From positions 1 to 64,000 of the forward strand of contig CAZNYN010000006.1 of assembly GCA_964577295.1 (NCBI GenBank): 64,000 nucleotides of DNA, in the 5' to 3' direction. The stretch is from CAZNYN01 sp964577295 (lineage in GTDB: Bacteria > Synergistota > Synergistia > Synergistales > Synergistaceae). The position numbers and the translations under genes are program-made. Under the pieces are notes generated by a model. That model had not been told where the DNA came from and ran no database searches. It was given only the letters and a program-made list of their open reading frames with translations. Shown piece by piece: positions 8,066 to 16,800 of the stretch. The first letter of the stretch is position 1. Each line of letters begins with the position of its first letter.

Positions 8066-8956
8066 TTGAAAAAATATTCAAAAAACAGACTGAAATATAA
8101 ATCTCCTTACACAATCCTGATTATTCTTCTCTGCGCTGCTTTATTCAAGTTCGCAGCTCCCTATATTGAAAACACCGGAGAAATTGAGAAGGGAATTCTT
8201 ACATTCCACGCCATTGATGTCGGACAGGGAGATTCCTTCCTCTTCACATTTCCCGAAGGTTCAACAATGCTTGTGGATGCCGGACCGGAAGATTCCGGTC
8301 CTAAAATAGTGCGTTACTTGAAAAAAACAGGTGTCAGGAAGATAGATATACTTGTAGCGTCCCATCCGCATTCGGATCACATTGGCGGAATGCAGGAGGT
8401 TATGGATAATTTTTCCATAGGCAAAGTTTGGGATTCGGGCTATAACCACGGCTCAAAACTCCAGATAGATTTCTACAAACGGATAAAAGCCGAAAACATT
8501 CCTTTCGGAAGACCCAAAAGTGGCTTTCGCGAGAATATCGACGGGGCTGTAATAGAATTCATTGCTCCGCTGAGCGGAAAAAAGAGTATCGGGAGCGATG
8601 CGAATAATAATTCTCTGGTTTTCCTCGTTAAATACGGCAATGTTAGCTTTCTGATGACGGGAGATATGGAGAAGGAAGAGAGAATGTCGGCGGGACGCTT
8701 TCCCAAATGTACGGTTCTCAAGCTGGCTCACCACGGAAGCTCAAACGGAACCGACAGACGTTTTTTGGGGCAGACAATGCCTGAATTTGCCGTTATAAGC
8801 TATGCAAAGGGCAACTCATACGGACATCCCCACAAAGAGACCGCAAGCACCGTTAAAAAGGCGGGAATCAGGCGCTTTGACACTGCGGACGGGAGCTTCT
8901 GCTTCCGATCTGACGGCAAGACCGTCACATTCCCTAAAGATAGGCAGGTGTATTAG
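8066..8956 (+). CDS. ComEC-like metallo-beta-lactamase-fold hydrolase, membrane-anchored
   Basis: This 296-residue protein has one N-terminal hydrophobic segment (about residues 15-36, signal anchor), followed by an MBL domain resembling the C-terminal part of ComEC. HAIDVGQGDS opens it, then the metal motif SHPHSDHIGG, LMTGDME, and LAHHGSSNG. Related extracellular proteins are probable nucleases or phosphodiesterases. The start is taken as TTG because GGAGGAG lies 5 bases upstream of it; the ATG 33 bases earlier places that ribosome site inside the gene. The DUF3006 gene follows after one base, a recurring pairing for this family. Confidence 0.88.
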   Translation: MKKYSKNRLKYKSPYTILIILLCAALFKFAAPYIENTGEIEKGILTFHAIDVGQGDSFLFTFPEGSTMLVDAGPEDSGPKIVRYLKKTGVRKIDILVASHPHSDHIGGMQEVMDNFSIGKVWDSGYNHGSKLQIDFYKRIKAENIPFGRPKSGFRENIDGAVIEFIAPLSGKKSIGSDANNNSLVFLVKYGNVSFLMTGDMEKEERMSAGRFPKCTVLKLAHHGSSNGTDRRFLGQTMPEFAVISYAKGNSYGHPHKETASTVKKAGIRRFDTADGSFCFRSDGKTVTFPKDRQVY

Positions 8957-8957
8957 T

Positions 8958-9182
8958 ATGGAAGAAAAATCTACTTCGGCATTTATAGACTCCATGGAAT
9001 TTGGAATGTGCACTCTGCTTCTGGGAGAAGAAAGTTTCCCAATAACTATTCCTTCTAAATTTATTCCTGCCAAGCTGCACGAGGGGGACTATATGAGGCT
9101 CTGCTTTTCTCCTGCTCCCGACGCAAAACATAATGCCCTAGATGAAATTGAAAATTTATTGCGTTATTTTGATGAAAAATAA
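8958..9182 (+). CDS. DUF3006-type small protein
   Basis: This 74-residue acidic protein fits the short DUF3006 family: a small beta-rich module, here FIDSMEFGMCTLLLGEES then IPSKFIPAKLHEGDYMRL. Family members are commonly encoded directly beside, or fused to, ComEC-like metallo-hydrolases, as here. The start codon comes one base after the stop of the upstream gene, so translation is almost certainly coupled. The function of DUF3006 is not established; a structural or regulatory partner of the hydrolase is the simplest guess. Confidence 0.75.
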   Translation: MEEKSTSAFIDSMEFGMCTLLLGEESFPITIPSKFIPAKLHEGDYMRLCFSPAPDAKHNALDEIENLLRYFDEK

Positions 9183-9284
9183 ATAATAAATGCCGTAAAA
9201 TAGTGTAAAATTTACAACAGGCGTTGCCGCCTCAAAATACGGTTATCTATTTTTCCCACATAGAATAACATCGAGGTTTTGTTG

Positions 9285-12200
9285 ATGATAAAACGATTAC
9301 CGACAAACATTAAAATATACATAGCCGCAATCATGGCTATTATTATACTTATGCTTTTCTTCTTCCAATATTTTTCCGAGACACTTCGTCTCACCGCAAT
9401 TAAAGAGGAAGAGCGGCAGATGTTCTATGTTTCCAATTTTTCGGTTAATGTTGTTCGCAGCAGAATAGAACAGTACGGCCGATTTATGAGAACCACGGCA
9501 GGGCACATTGTTTCCATCGGCTTTAACAAAGAGAAATCGGCGAACTTTCTGCGCAATGTATCTCAAAGCACAGACTTCAAATATATGGATATTATCTTCC
9601 CCGATGACAATCCAACACCTTCTGCGGATAATGTCTTTCCTTCCGGGAGTTCCAAAATATACGCCACGCCAAGAATAGGAACAATTACGATAAAAGGCAA
9701 AGACTATTTGCACTTCTCATACCCTATCATTGAAAACGGCACAGTAAAGGCACAGATAAACGGTTATGTAGACGCTCATGAATCGCTTGACACAAGCAGC
9801 AAGAACATCGTTCTCGGAAAAACAGAAATTATTTATTTTCGCTCAAACGGGGAGTATCTATTCGCGCAGAATAGCATAGCGAAACTTAGAAACGGCACAA
9901 ATGTACTGGACTTTATACAGGGCAAAAAAAATGAAATGTCCGTGCCTTTAGAACATGTTTTGAACGCGATATCCAGCAGGCAGAGCCTCTCGCTCAAATT
10001 CAAAACAACCTCCGAGACGCGCCTTGCCCATATAGAGCCTGTAGGCGTGGAGGACTGGTATGTAGGTATTTTTCTTCCGGCGGGCATATTAGAAAACAAA
10101 GTTAAATCTATAAAAGAAGATACTGTCAAACTGCTCAGCAACATAGGCATCATTCTGTTTTTATTTATTCTATATATCATATATATCGAAAGAAAGTCTC
10201 TCAAAGCAATACAAAACGCAAATAAAACGGCTGAGAATCTCATTGCCGGCATTCCCGGAGGAGTTTTCAAATGCAGAGCCGACAAGGATTTTACCTATGA
10301 GCTTGTAAGCCAGGGGCTTGCCGATACAACGGGATACAGCACCCCCGCGGAACTTATAGAACAGCAGGGAAGCAGTTTTTGGAACAGCATTCTAACGGAA
10401 GACAGAATACTGACACGCGCCACTATTATGAGCAGACTGCGCAGAGAGGGGCGTTTTGAGACAATCTACCGCATGAAAAAACATGACGGGGAGATTATCT
10501 ATGTACTGTGCAAGGGAGGAACAATACAGGAGAACAGCGGAGATGAATCTGTATGCGCCGTAATCATAGATATAACAGAAACTCAGAAAACTATCGAAAA
10601 GTTAATTATAAGCGAAGGCAAGTACAAAGCGGCGATAGCTCAGGCAGATATATATGTCTCTGAATACGACACTGCAACAGATGTACTGATATCTTCCGAC
10701 AAAGCTTCCGAGATGTTTGCAACACCGCATGTTATAAATAATTTTAAAAATTATCTGTCGGAAGTCATAAAAAAATATCCTGACTCCGAAGGTGTCAAAA
10801 TATACGGGGACACTCTGTTCAAAGCTGTTCAGACAAAGGAGCAGACGGTTTGTTTCTACTCCCTGACATCTCTTGACGGCAAAAAACACTATTTGAAGAC
10901 AATATTTACTCACGTTGAGGACGACAGGGGCGGACTCTTAAAAATAATAGGAATATCGGAGGATATCACGGCATTAAAAAATGCGGAATTAAAATATATA
11001 GAAACGCAGAAATACAAAGACACTATAGCAAAGCTGTATGAGCGCATATATGAGTATAATCTGACAAAAGGCACTGTGATACTTGGAGGAGAAAATTATT
11101 CAAACTATGCTGTGCCAAAGCAGATGGATTTGGATGATATCCGCGGCAGCTTCGTAAAACAGTATGTACACCCCGATGACAGACCTTTTATCCTCAACAT
11201 GCTTTCATTGCAGGGAGCGGAAGAGTATCTAAAAAAAGGCATGTCTGAATTTGATTACGATTATCGCTGCAAAGCGGCATTGGATTCGGAGATTTACACA
11301 TGGAAAGCATCACATATTTCGATTTTTGTTGACCCATCCGACAAATCTGTCCATACAACATGGTTCGTAAAAGATATCACAGAGACAATGACCCACAAAA
11401 AACAGCTTCTTTATCAGGCAGAGAGGGATCTGCTGACCGGTCTGTACAATAAAACCAGTACAGAGGAAAAAATAAGAGAAACAATCCGGAGCAACCCTGA
11501 AGGGCACTATGCACTGATAATGGCGGATATCGATAACTTCAAATCGGTGAACGATACGATGGGGCACTTGTACGGAGATACTGTCATCATAGAATGCGCA
11601 AAAAAAATATCGGAAATTTTCAAAACAAACGATATTAAAGGAAGGACCGGAGGGGACGAATTTATAATATTTGCAGAAGAATGCAGCCTCTCTCAGAGCC
11701 AAATCAAGACGGCGGCTCTCTATGATGCGCTGAGAAAAGTTTATAACGATGAAGATTCACAGATAAATCTTTCCATAAGCTGCGGCATATCATACTATCC
11801 TTCTGACGGACAAACTTTCGAGACACTTTACAACAAGGCCGACATCGCACTCTATCATTCCAAAGACTGCGGGAAAAACTGTGTAAGCACCTATACGAAG
11901 TCCATGGGAGAGTCCATGGACGGGAGAAAAACATTCACACTGAAAAAAGAGAACAGACACCTAGCCGCGTATACATCACAGGATGTTTTTAAGACGCTTT
12001 GCAGAGCAAAAGACATAACGGCGGCTGTAGAATCATCTCTGAAGGCTCTTGCTGATAATTATGGATTTACAAGGTTACACGTCTTTTTGAAAGCAGAGAA
12101 AGACGGCACATGTACTAAAATTTTTGAATGGAATGCGCAGGGGCAACATAGCAGCGATGTGTACGGAAGTGCTTTGAAAAATGCTTCGAAACACCTTCTT

Positions 12201-12782
12201 GATGCAATGGGGCATACACATTCGCACATAGCAAGAGAGGACGACTTCCCTCCCAACTATGAAAACGCGGCATCAATTATTGGAAGTATTATTACACCAA
12301 TTAAGGACAACGGAGAGATAAAGGGCTTCATAAGCATAGGCGGAGGCGAGAACAAATCCCTCTGCACTTCGGACGAAATAAGGGATCTAACTCTATCGGC
12401 TCAGACTATTGCCGTATTTCTGATTAAGGAAGACTATTATAAAAAACGAGATGCAAAGATCGACAGACTCAAAAAATCAATACAGAAGTCGAAGGAAAAG
12501 ATTTATATAGTCGATGCAGACACACACGAAGTACTCTTCTCAAATATGCAGGAGACTGCGGAGAGTCAGGGGGAGAGAAAACATCTTCCGTGCTATCTTG
12601 CAATATATGGATTTGATTCACAATGCACCGACTGTATACTAAAAAAACGTCTTGATGAAACAGCCGCTTCATCGGAAAATATAGCTGTGTCAAAAGACGA
12701 AAAAGGTCTTCTTTTTGCTGTACCGTTCGAATTTTATAACGGAAAAAATACATATTTCATAACAATAATTGACGCTAAATAA
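9285..12782 (+). CDS. membrane-bound multi-PAS diguanylate cyclase-like sensor (first paralog)
   Basis: This protein has 1165 residues. Order: transmembrane helix about 9-28, an extracytoplasmic sensor region to about 280, a second helix about 282-304, three PAS domains (about 315-435, 440-570, 575-705), a GGDEF domain (about 710-870) with ADIDNFKSVND and GGDEF at 789-793, then a GAF-like region and a C-terminal PAS-like piece holding C1103, C1114 and C1117. GGDEF domains join two GTP into cyclic-di-GMP. The usual inhibitory-site arginine is lysine here (KTND before GGDEF). GAGG lies 8 bases before the ATG; two TTG codons just upstream are alternatives. It precedes gpt and a paralog. Confidence 0.9.
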   Translation: MIKRLPTNIKIYIAAIMAIIILMLFFFQYFSETLRLTAIKEEERQMFYVSNFSVNVVRSRIEQYGRFMRTTAGHIVSIGFNKEKSANFLRNVSQSTDFKYMDIIFPDDNPTPSADNVFPSGSSKIYATPRIGTITIKGKDYLHFSYPIIENGTVKAQINGYVDAHESLDTSSKNIVLGKTEIIYFRSNGEYLFAQNSIAKLRNGTNVLDFIQGKKNEMSVPLEHVLNAISSRQSLSLKFKTTSETRLAHIEPVGVEDWYVGIFLPAGILENKVKSIKEDTVKLLSNIGIILFLFILYIIYIERKSLKAIQNANKTAENLIAGIPGGVFKCRADKDFTYELVSQGLADTTGYSTPAELIEQQGSSFWNSILTEDRILTRATIMSRLRREGRFETIYRMKKHDGEIIYVLCKGGTIQENSGDESVCAVIIDITETQKTIEKLIISEGKYKAAIAQADIYVSEYDTATDVLISSDKASEMFATPHVINNFKNYLSEVIKKYPDSEGVKIYGDTLFKAVQTKEQTVCFYSLTSLDGKKHYLKTIFTHVEDDRGGLLKIIGISEDITALKNAELKYIETQKYKDTIAKLYERIYEYNLTKGTVILGGENYSNYAVPKQMDLDDIRGSFVKQYVHPDDRPFILNMLSLQGAEEYLKKGMSEFDYDYRCKAALDSEIYTWKASHISIFVDPSDKSVHTTWFVKDITETMTHKKQLLYQAERDLLTGLYNKTSTEEKIRETIRSNPEGHYALIMADIDNFKSVNDTMGHLYGDTVIIECAKKISEIFKTNDIKGRTGGDEFIIFAEECSLSQSQIKTAALYDALRKVYNDEDSQINLSISCGISYYPSDGQTFETLYNKADIALYHSKDCGKNCVSTYTKSMGESMDGRKTFTLKKENRHLAAYTSQDVFKTLCRAKDITAAVESSLKALADNYGFTRLHVFLKAEKDGTCTKIFEWNAQGQHSSDVYGSALKNASKHLLDAMGHTHSHIAREDDFPPNYENAASIIGSIITPIKDNGEIKGFISIGGGENKSLCTSDEIRDLTLSAQTIAVFLIKEDYYKKRDAKIDRLKKSIQKSKEKIYIVDADTHEVLFSNMQETAESQGERKHLPCYLAIYGFDSQCTDCILKKRLDETAASSENIAVSKDEKGLLFAVPFEFYNGKNTYFITIIDAK

Positions 12783-12801
12783 AACCCGAGAGGAAGATAT
12801 T

Positions 12802-13296
12802 ATGACAGACACAACAGCCAGATACAACAAGAACTACCCGGTACCTTGGGAACAGCTCCAGCGCGACTGCAGAGCTCTGGCATGGAAGCTTTTGGACATA
12901 AGAAAAGATTGGAGCAGGCTCGTTGCCGTAGCGAGAGGAGGACTTGTTCCGGCCGCAATAATAGCAAGAGAGCTTGATATACATCTGGTCGACACTGTCT
13001 GCATCTCCAGCTACACAATAAGAGAGCAAAAAAACGCCAGCATACTTAAGAGACCGGACCTCGCCGGAGTAGACGACTCATGGCTTATAATCGACGATCT
13101 CGTCGACACGGGAAAAACAGCTCAGATTGTAAGAGACATGTTTGTGGGAGCACACTTCGCCACAGTCTACGCCAAACCGGAAGGGCGCCCCATGGTTGAC
13201 ACGTTTGTTACGGAAGTAAGCCAGGACACTTGGGTCCTCTTCCCATGGGATACGGCATCCGCAACATCCTTTATTCCTCCTATTATCAATATGTAG
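12802..13296 (+). CDS. gpt: xanthine-guanine phosphoribosyltransferase-like protein
   Basis: This 164-residue type I phosphoribosyltransferase has the PRPP-binding loop LIIDDLVDTGKTA, the early ARGGLVPAAIIARELDI and the C-terminal WVLFPWDT found in Gpt-type enzymes. It would salvage xanthine, guanine or hypoxanthine to the nucleotide. GAGGAAG precedes this ATG; an in-frame ATG 33 bases earlier overlaps the upstream gene and was not chosen. It starts 19 bases after the first GGDEF gene, so the two are likely cotranscribed. Guanine salvage beside a GTP-consuming cyclase is suggestive but may be chance. Confidence 0.9.
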   Translation: MTDTTARYNKNYPVPWEQLQRDCRALAWKLLDIRKDWSRLVAVARGGLVPAAIIARELDIHLVDTVCISSYTIREQKNASILKRPDLAGVDDSWLIIDDLVDTGKTAQIVRDMFVGAHFATVYAKPEGRPMVDTFVTEVSQDTWVLFPWDTASATSFIPPIINM

Positions 13297-13307
13297 AAAA
13301 TATACAT

Positions 13308-13359
13308 AAAGTCAAATCTCCGCAGCTATGATGACGGAGGTTTGACTTTATTCTTTTTT
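13308..13359 (+). terminator. terminator of the GGDEF-gpt unit
   Basis: Arms 13308-13322 and 13335-13349 pair over about 15 bases (AAAGTCAAA with TTTGACTTT plus a CTCCG/CGGAG core, one wobble pair) around a 12-base loop. The tail is ATTCTTTTTT. The right arm also contains the -35 element of the next promoter. Confidence 0.85.
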
Positions 13360-13369
13360 CGTGTATAAT
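13342..13369 (+). promoter_or_regulatory. promoter of the 42-codon gene, overlapping a terminator
   Basis: TTGACT (13342-13347) and TATAAT (13364-13369) are 16 bases apart. The -35 is built from the descending arm of the gpt terminator and its T-tract fills the spacer. The small gene starts about 50 bases downstream. Confidence 0.75.
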
Positions 13370-13418
13370 GTTTTATTTGGCGGCGTAGGTTCGCAAATTT
13401 TTAAATGGAGGTGATTTA

Positions 13419-13547
13419 ATGAGCAATAAACTGGTTTATATTTCGGGAATTCCCTACTGGATGACTCCCGAAGGACGTTTCATGAACGTTGAAATCATGG
13501 ACGGAATGCCCGTAGAACATGTCATTATGCGCGGCGAAACGAGATAG
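13419..13547 (+). CDS. 42-residue small protein, unrecognised
   Basis: A short open frame starts with ATG 8 bases after a near-perfect ribosome site (GGAGGTGA, 13407-13414) and ends in TAG. A good promoter and a preceding terminator make it a separate transcription unit. The product is soluble-looking, with no transmembrane segment. It opens MSNKLVYISGIPYWMTPEGR, continues with four more methionines, and ends RGETR. No family was recognised. It sits between the two GGDEF sensor genes, so a regulatory role is possible but unproven. Confidence 0.65.
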   Translation: MSNKLVYISGIPYWMTPEGRFMNVEIMDGMPVEHVIMRGETR

Positions 13548-13856
13548 CATGACAAACAAGCACCACCGGGGTTTTTAAAAAGCAGTTTTAAAGATTCACA
13601 TACAAGCACAGGTTCATGAGGAATAAAACAACCCAAACTTTCCTATGAACCGGTGCCGTGGGGCGACAACAACATATTACTTACACAACTTCCCCAATTT
13701 TCCCTCTTGAATATAAATTTAAGTTCATAGCATTTATTCATTTATTCTCTTTTTGTTGTATAATATTACGTACTGACAAAAGTAATTTTATACAGACGGA
13801 GGAATAGTTCAATTGTCATTTTTGAATTACCTGATCGGCTACAGAAGACTGCTGTC
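13548..13856 (+). other. 309-base non-coding gap with possible RNA structure and a short leader frame
   Basis: An inverted repeat is formed by GGTTCATGAGGA (13611-13622) and TCCTATGAACC (13641-13651). CACCGG (13564-13569) could pair with CCGGTG (13650-13655) in a competing fold. A TATAAT lies at 13759-13764 with no convincing -35. GGAGGA (13798-13803) precedes a TTG-started 15-codon frame (13813-13860) whose TGA overlaps the TTG start of the second GGDEF gene. No known riboswitch was recognised. Confidence 0.45.
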
Positions 13857-16800
13857 TTGAACAAAATTGCTTTATACCTAAAGACAAAACCTCATATGAA
13901 AAAATATGCAGTGTACTTAATTACACTGCTGTTGGCTTTTGCTGTCGCTCTTAACTATATGAAGCTATTTACGGCAGATGTAAGAGAGAGCAAACTCAAC
14001 TATGAGTATGACAGGATGTCGGAAATTGCGGATGTCTATGGAGATAATATAAAAAAATCCATTAAAATCTATATCGACTTCACATCATCAGCGGCCGCAG
14101 CCATCAGCACATCCGGGGGAATAAACCAAGAAACGGCACACAATTTCTTAGAGAATATGGTTGATAATACAGACTTCATCTCCGCATCAGTCACTTTTAG
14201 CGACGGTACATACATTATGGCTGTCGAAAATGGGTTAAAGATTCCTCCTCCGTCACCCTCCGTCCCCAATATATCCGGTACAGGCATGCACATAAAGACC
14301 ATCGACGGCAAGAAATATTTAGTGATAAACGCTGCCGTGACAAAAAACGGCAGAAGCACGGATATGAACATAAGAGGACTGCTTCCTGCCTCATACATCG
14401 AGAGGATAGTATCACGCACTGTCTTTGAAAAGGGCGCATCCGCCTGCCTGCTCAATAAGAACGGCGATGTTATGCTCTATCCGCCTTCCGAAAAAGGTAC
14501 TCAGGAAAAGCTGCCGGCCAATATATTTGCATGGAACGAAAATAAAAAATGTCTTGACCACAAGAATGAATCCACTAAGGCAAAGAATATGCTTGCACTC
14601 GGCAAGGATGTTTTATTCAAACCAAACTGTAAAAATTTACAAAGAATATTTTTTATAAAACCTCTGGACATCGGAGATTGGTGTGTCGCGGTAGTGCTGC
14701 CTCAGAGCTATATTGACGAAGCGGTATTCCCTGTGGTGAACAAGGCGGGCTACCTCGTGATTCAGATATTCCTGCTCTTCACGGCAATGCTCTCATGCAT
14801 TATTTGGAGAGAGAGGTCTCTGGCCAAAAAGACAGCGGCCGCCGCTGCTGTTACGGAGAGCTTGATCCGCAGCACTCCGGGCGGTTTTGTTAAGTGTAGG
14901 ATAAGCGGAGACTATCCTTTTGAATATATGAGCGACGGATTTGCAAAGCTTGCATCATGCGAATCTGTCAAAGATACTGTGGCTTTCTACAAAAACAGTC
15001 TGTGGAACAGCATAGCGGAACAGGACAGGGAGACCGCTTCTGCCACCATAAAAGCCCAGCTCAATGAGAGTAAGAGCATAAATGTCACGTACAGAATGAA
15101 CAGAAAGGACGGAGAGTCCATATACGTGATGAATAGGGGTGGTTTAGCCCATGAAGACAGCGGAGAGAAAGACACCGCATACGGGGTCATTGTTGATGTG
15201 ACCGATATGCAGAAAGCCATATCTGATCTCCGTGTCAGTGAAAAACGTTACAAGATAGCCACTTCCCAGGCAAATCTTTTGATATTTGAATATAATCCCC
15301 AAGATGACACAGTTACTTTCAGTGAAAATACATCCAAGAAGTTCGGATATCCGCCTGTATTGCACAATGCCCTCAGCGGAGACCTTTCGGAATATCCGTT
15401 CCTTTATGCTATACACTCACTGACAGGCACAGAAAACACCTTCTCTGACGAATATGAACTCCGTTCCGCCGAAGGCGAAGTTGTTTACGTAAAGGCAACA
15501 CTTACGGCGATTTTTGAGCATATTGACAAATTGCTCAATGTAATGGGAATTATCGAAGACATAACAGAGCATAAAAAAATACAGATGAAGTGCCAAGAGA
15601 GAGAACGGTACAAAAATACTCTTTCCAAGCTCTATGAACGCTATTACGAATTTGACATAACCAACGATGCCGTAATAGCCGGATATGACACAATGTCGGA
15701 TGCTCAAAAAACTGTCAGCAAAGGTTATTTTGAGATGGAGGCGCAATTTATGGCGCACGACCTTCACCCCGATGACAGGATAACATATGCTCCTTTTGCC
15801 ACACCATACGGTATAAAACAGCTATGGGCAGACGGCATCACAGATTCAAATATTAAATACAGAGTTATTGAGAAAGACGGCAGCTATAGATGGAAGGATG
15901 CCCATATAACCATATTCAGAGAAGCGTCCGATTCGTCTTTAAGGACTATGTGGTTTACCAAGGATATTAATACTCTTATGATTAAAGAAGAAGAGCTGGA
16001 AAACAGGGCCAAGAGAGACAGGCTTACCCAGCTTTACAACAAAGTTACTGCGGAAACATTAATCAGTGAACACCTGAAAAATCACTCTGGCGACACTGAA
16101 AATACGAAAAGCGCTTTTATAATAATAGATTTGGATCACTTTAAAGATATAAATGATTCCATGGGGCACATGTTTGGTGATGCCGTAATAACAGAATCGG
16201 CAAAAAAAATATCGGATACTTTCAAGACGACAGATATCATAGGCCGAATAGGCGGAGATGAGTTTGTAGTATTTATGAAAGACATACAGGACAGAGAACT
16301 CACTGTAAAGAAGGCCTATCAGCTTGCAAAGTCAATCGAGACAATGAGTAAGGGGGGCACGGAGGATATCCATATTTCTGCCTGCATAGGAATATCTTTT
16401 TCACACGGAGCGGATACAACTTTCAACGAGATGTACAATAAAGCCGACATCGCCCTCTATTATTCAAAAGACAAAGGCAAGGGCAAAGTGACAGTGTATG
16501 ACGACAGCATGGGACTTTCTGTGCTCAAGAAAGACAATGCGATCATTCCCATAGAAAACAAAACTGAGGGCAGCTTCACTGATGAGCCGGCAAGGTATGT
16601 ATTCCGTATGCTCTACGGCGCAAAGAATCTCTCTGTAGCTCTGACAGGAGTTTTTGAGCTTGTAATCAGTCATTTCAAATTGTCGCGCGGATATATTTTC
16701 GAGAATTCACTGGACAGGAAGAGATTTACCGAGATATTGGAAATATCTGTCTATGATGTTCCGACTATGATGGACAGGTTTAAGAACAAGGAATATGCTT

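Noticed and set aside
13419..13547. Type I toxin peptide
   Set aside because: The 42-residue product has no hydrophobic membrane-spanning stretch and no overlapping antisense promoter was recognised.
13548..13856. Cyclic-di-GMP riboswitch ahead of the second GGDEF gene
   Set aside because: The conserved GCA-rich core and tetraloop-receptor layout of known classes were not found.
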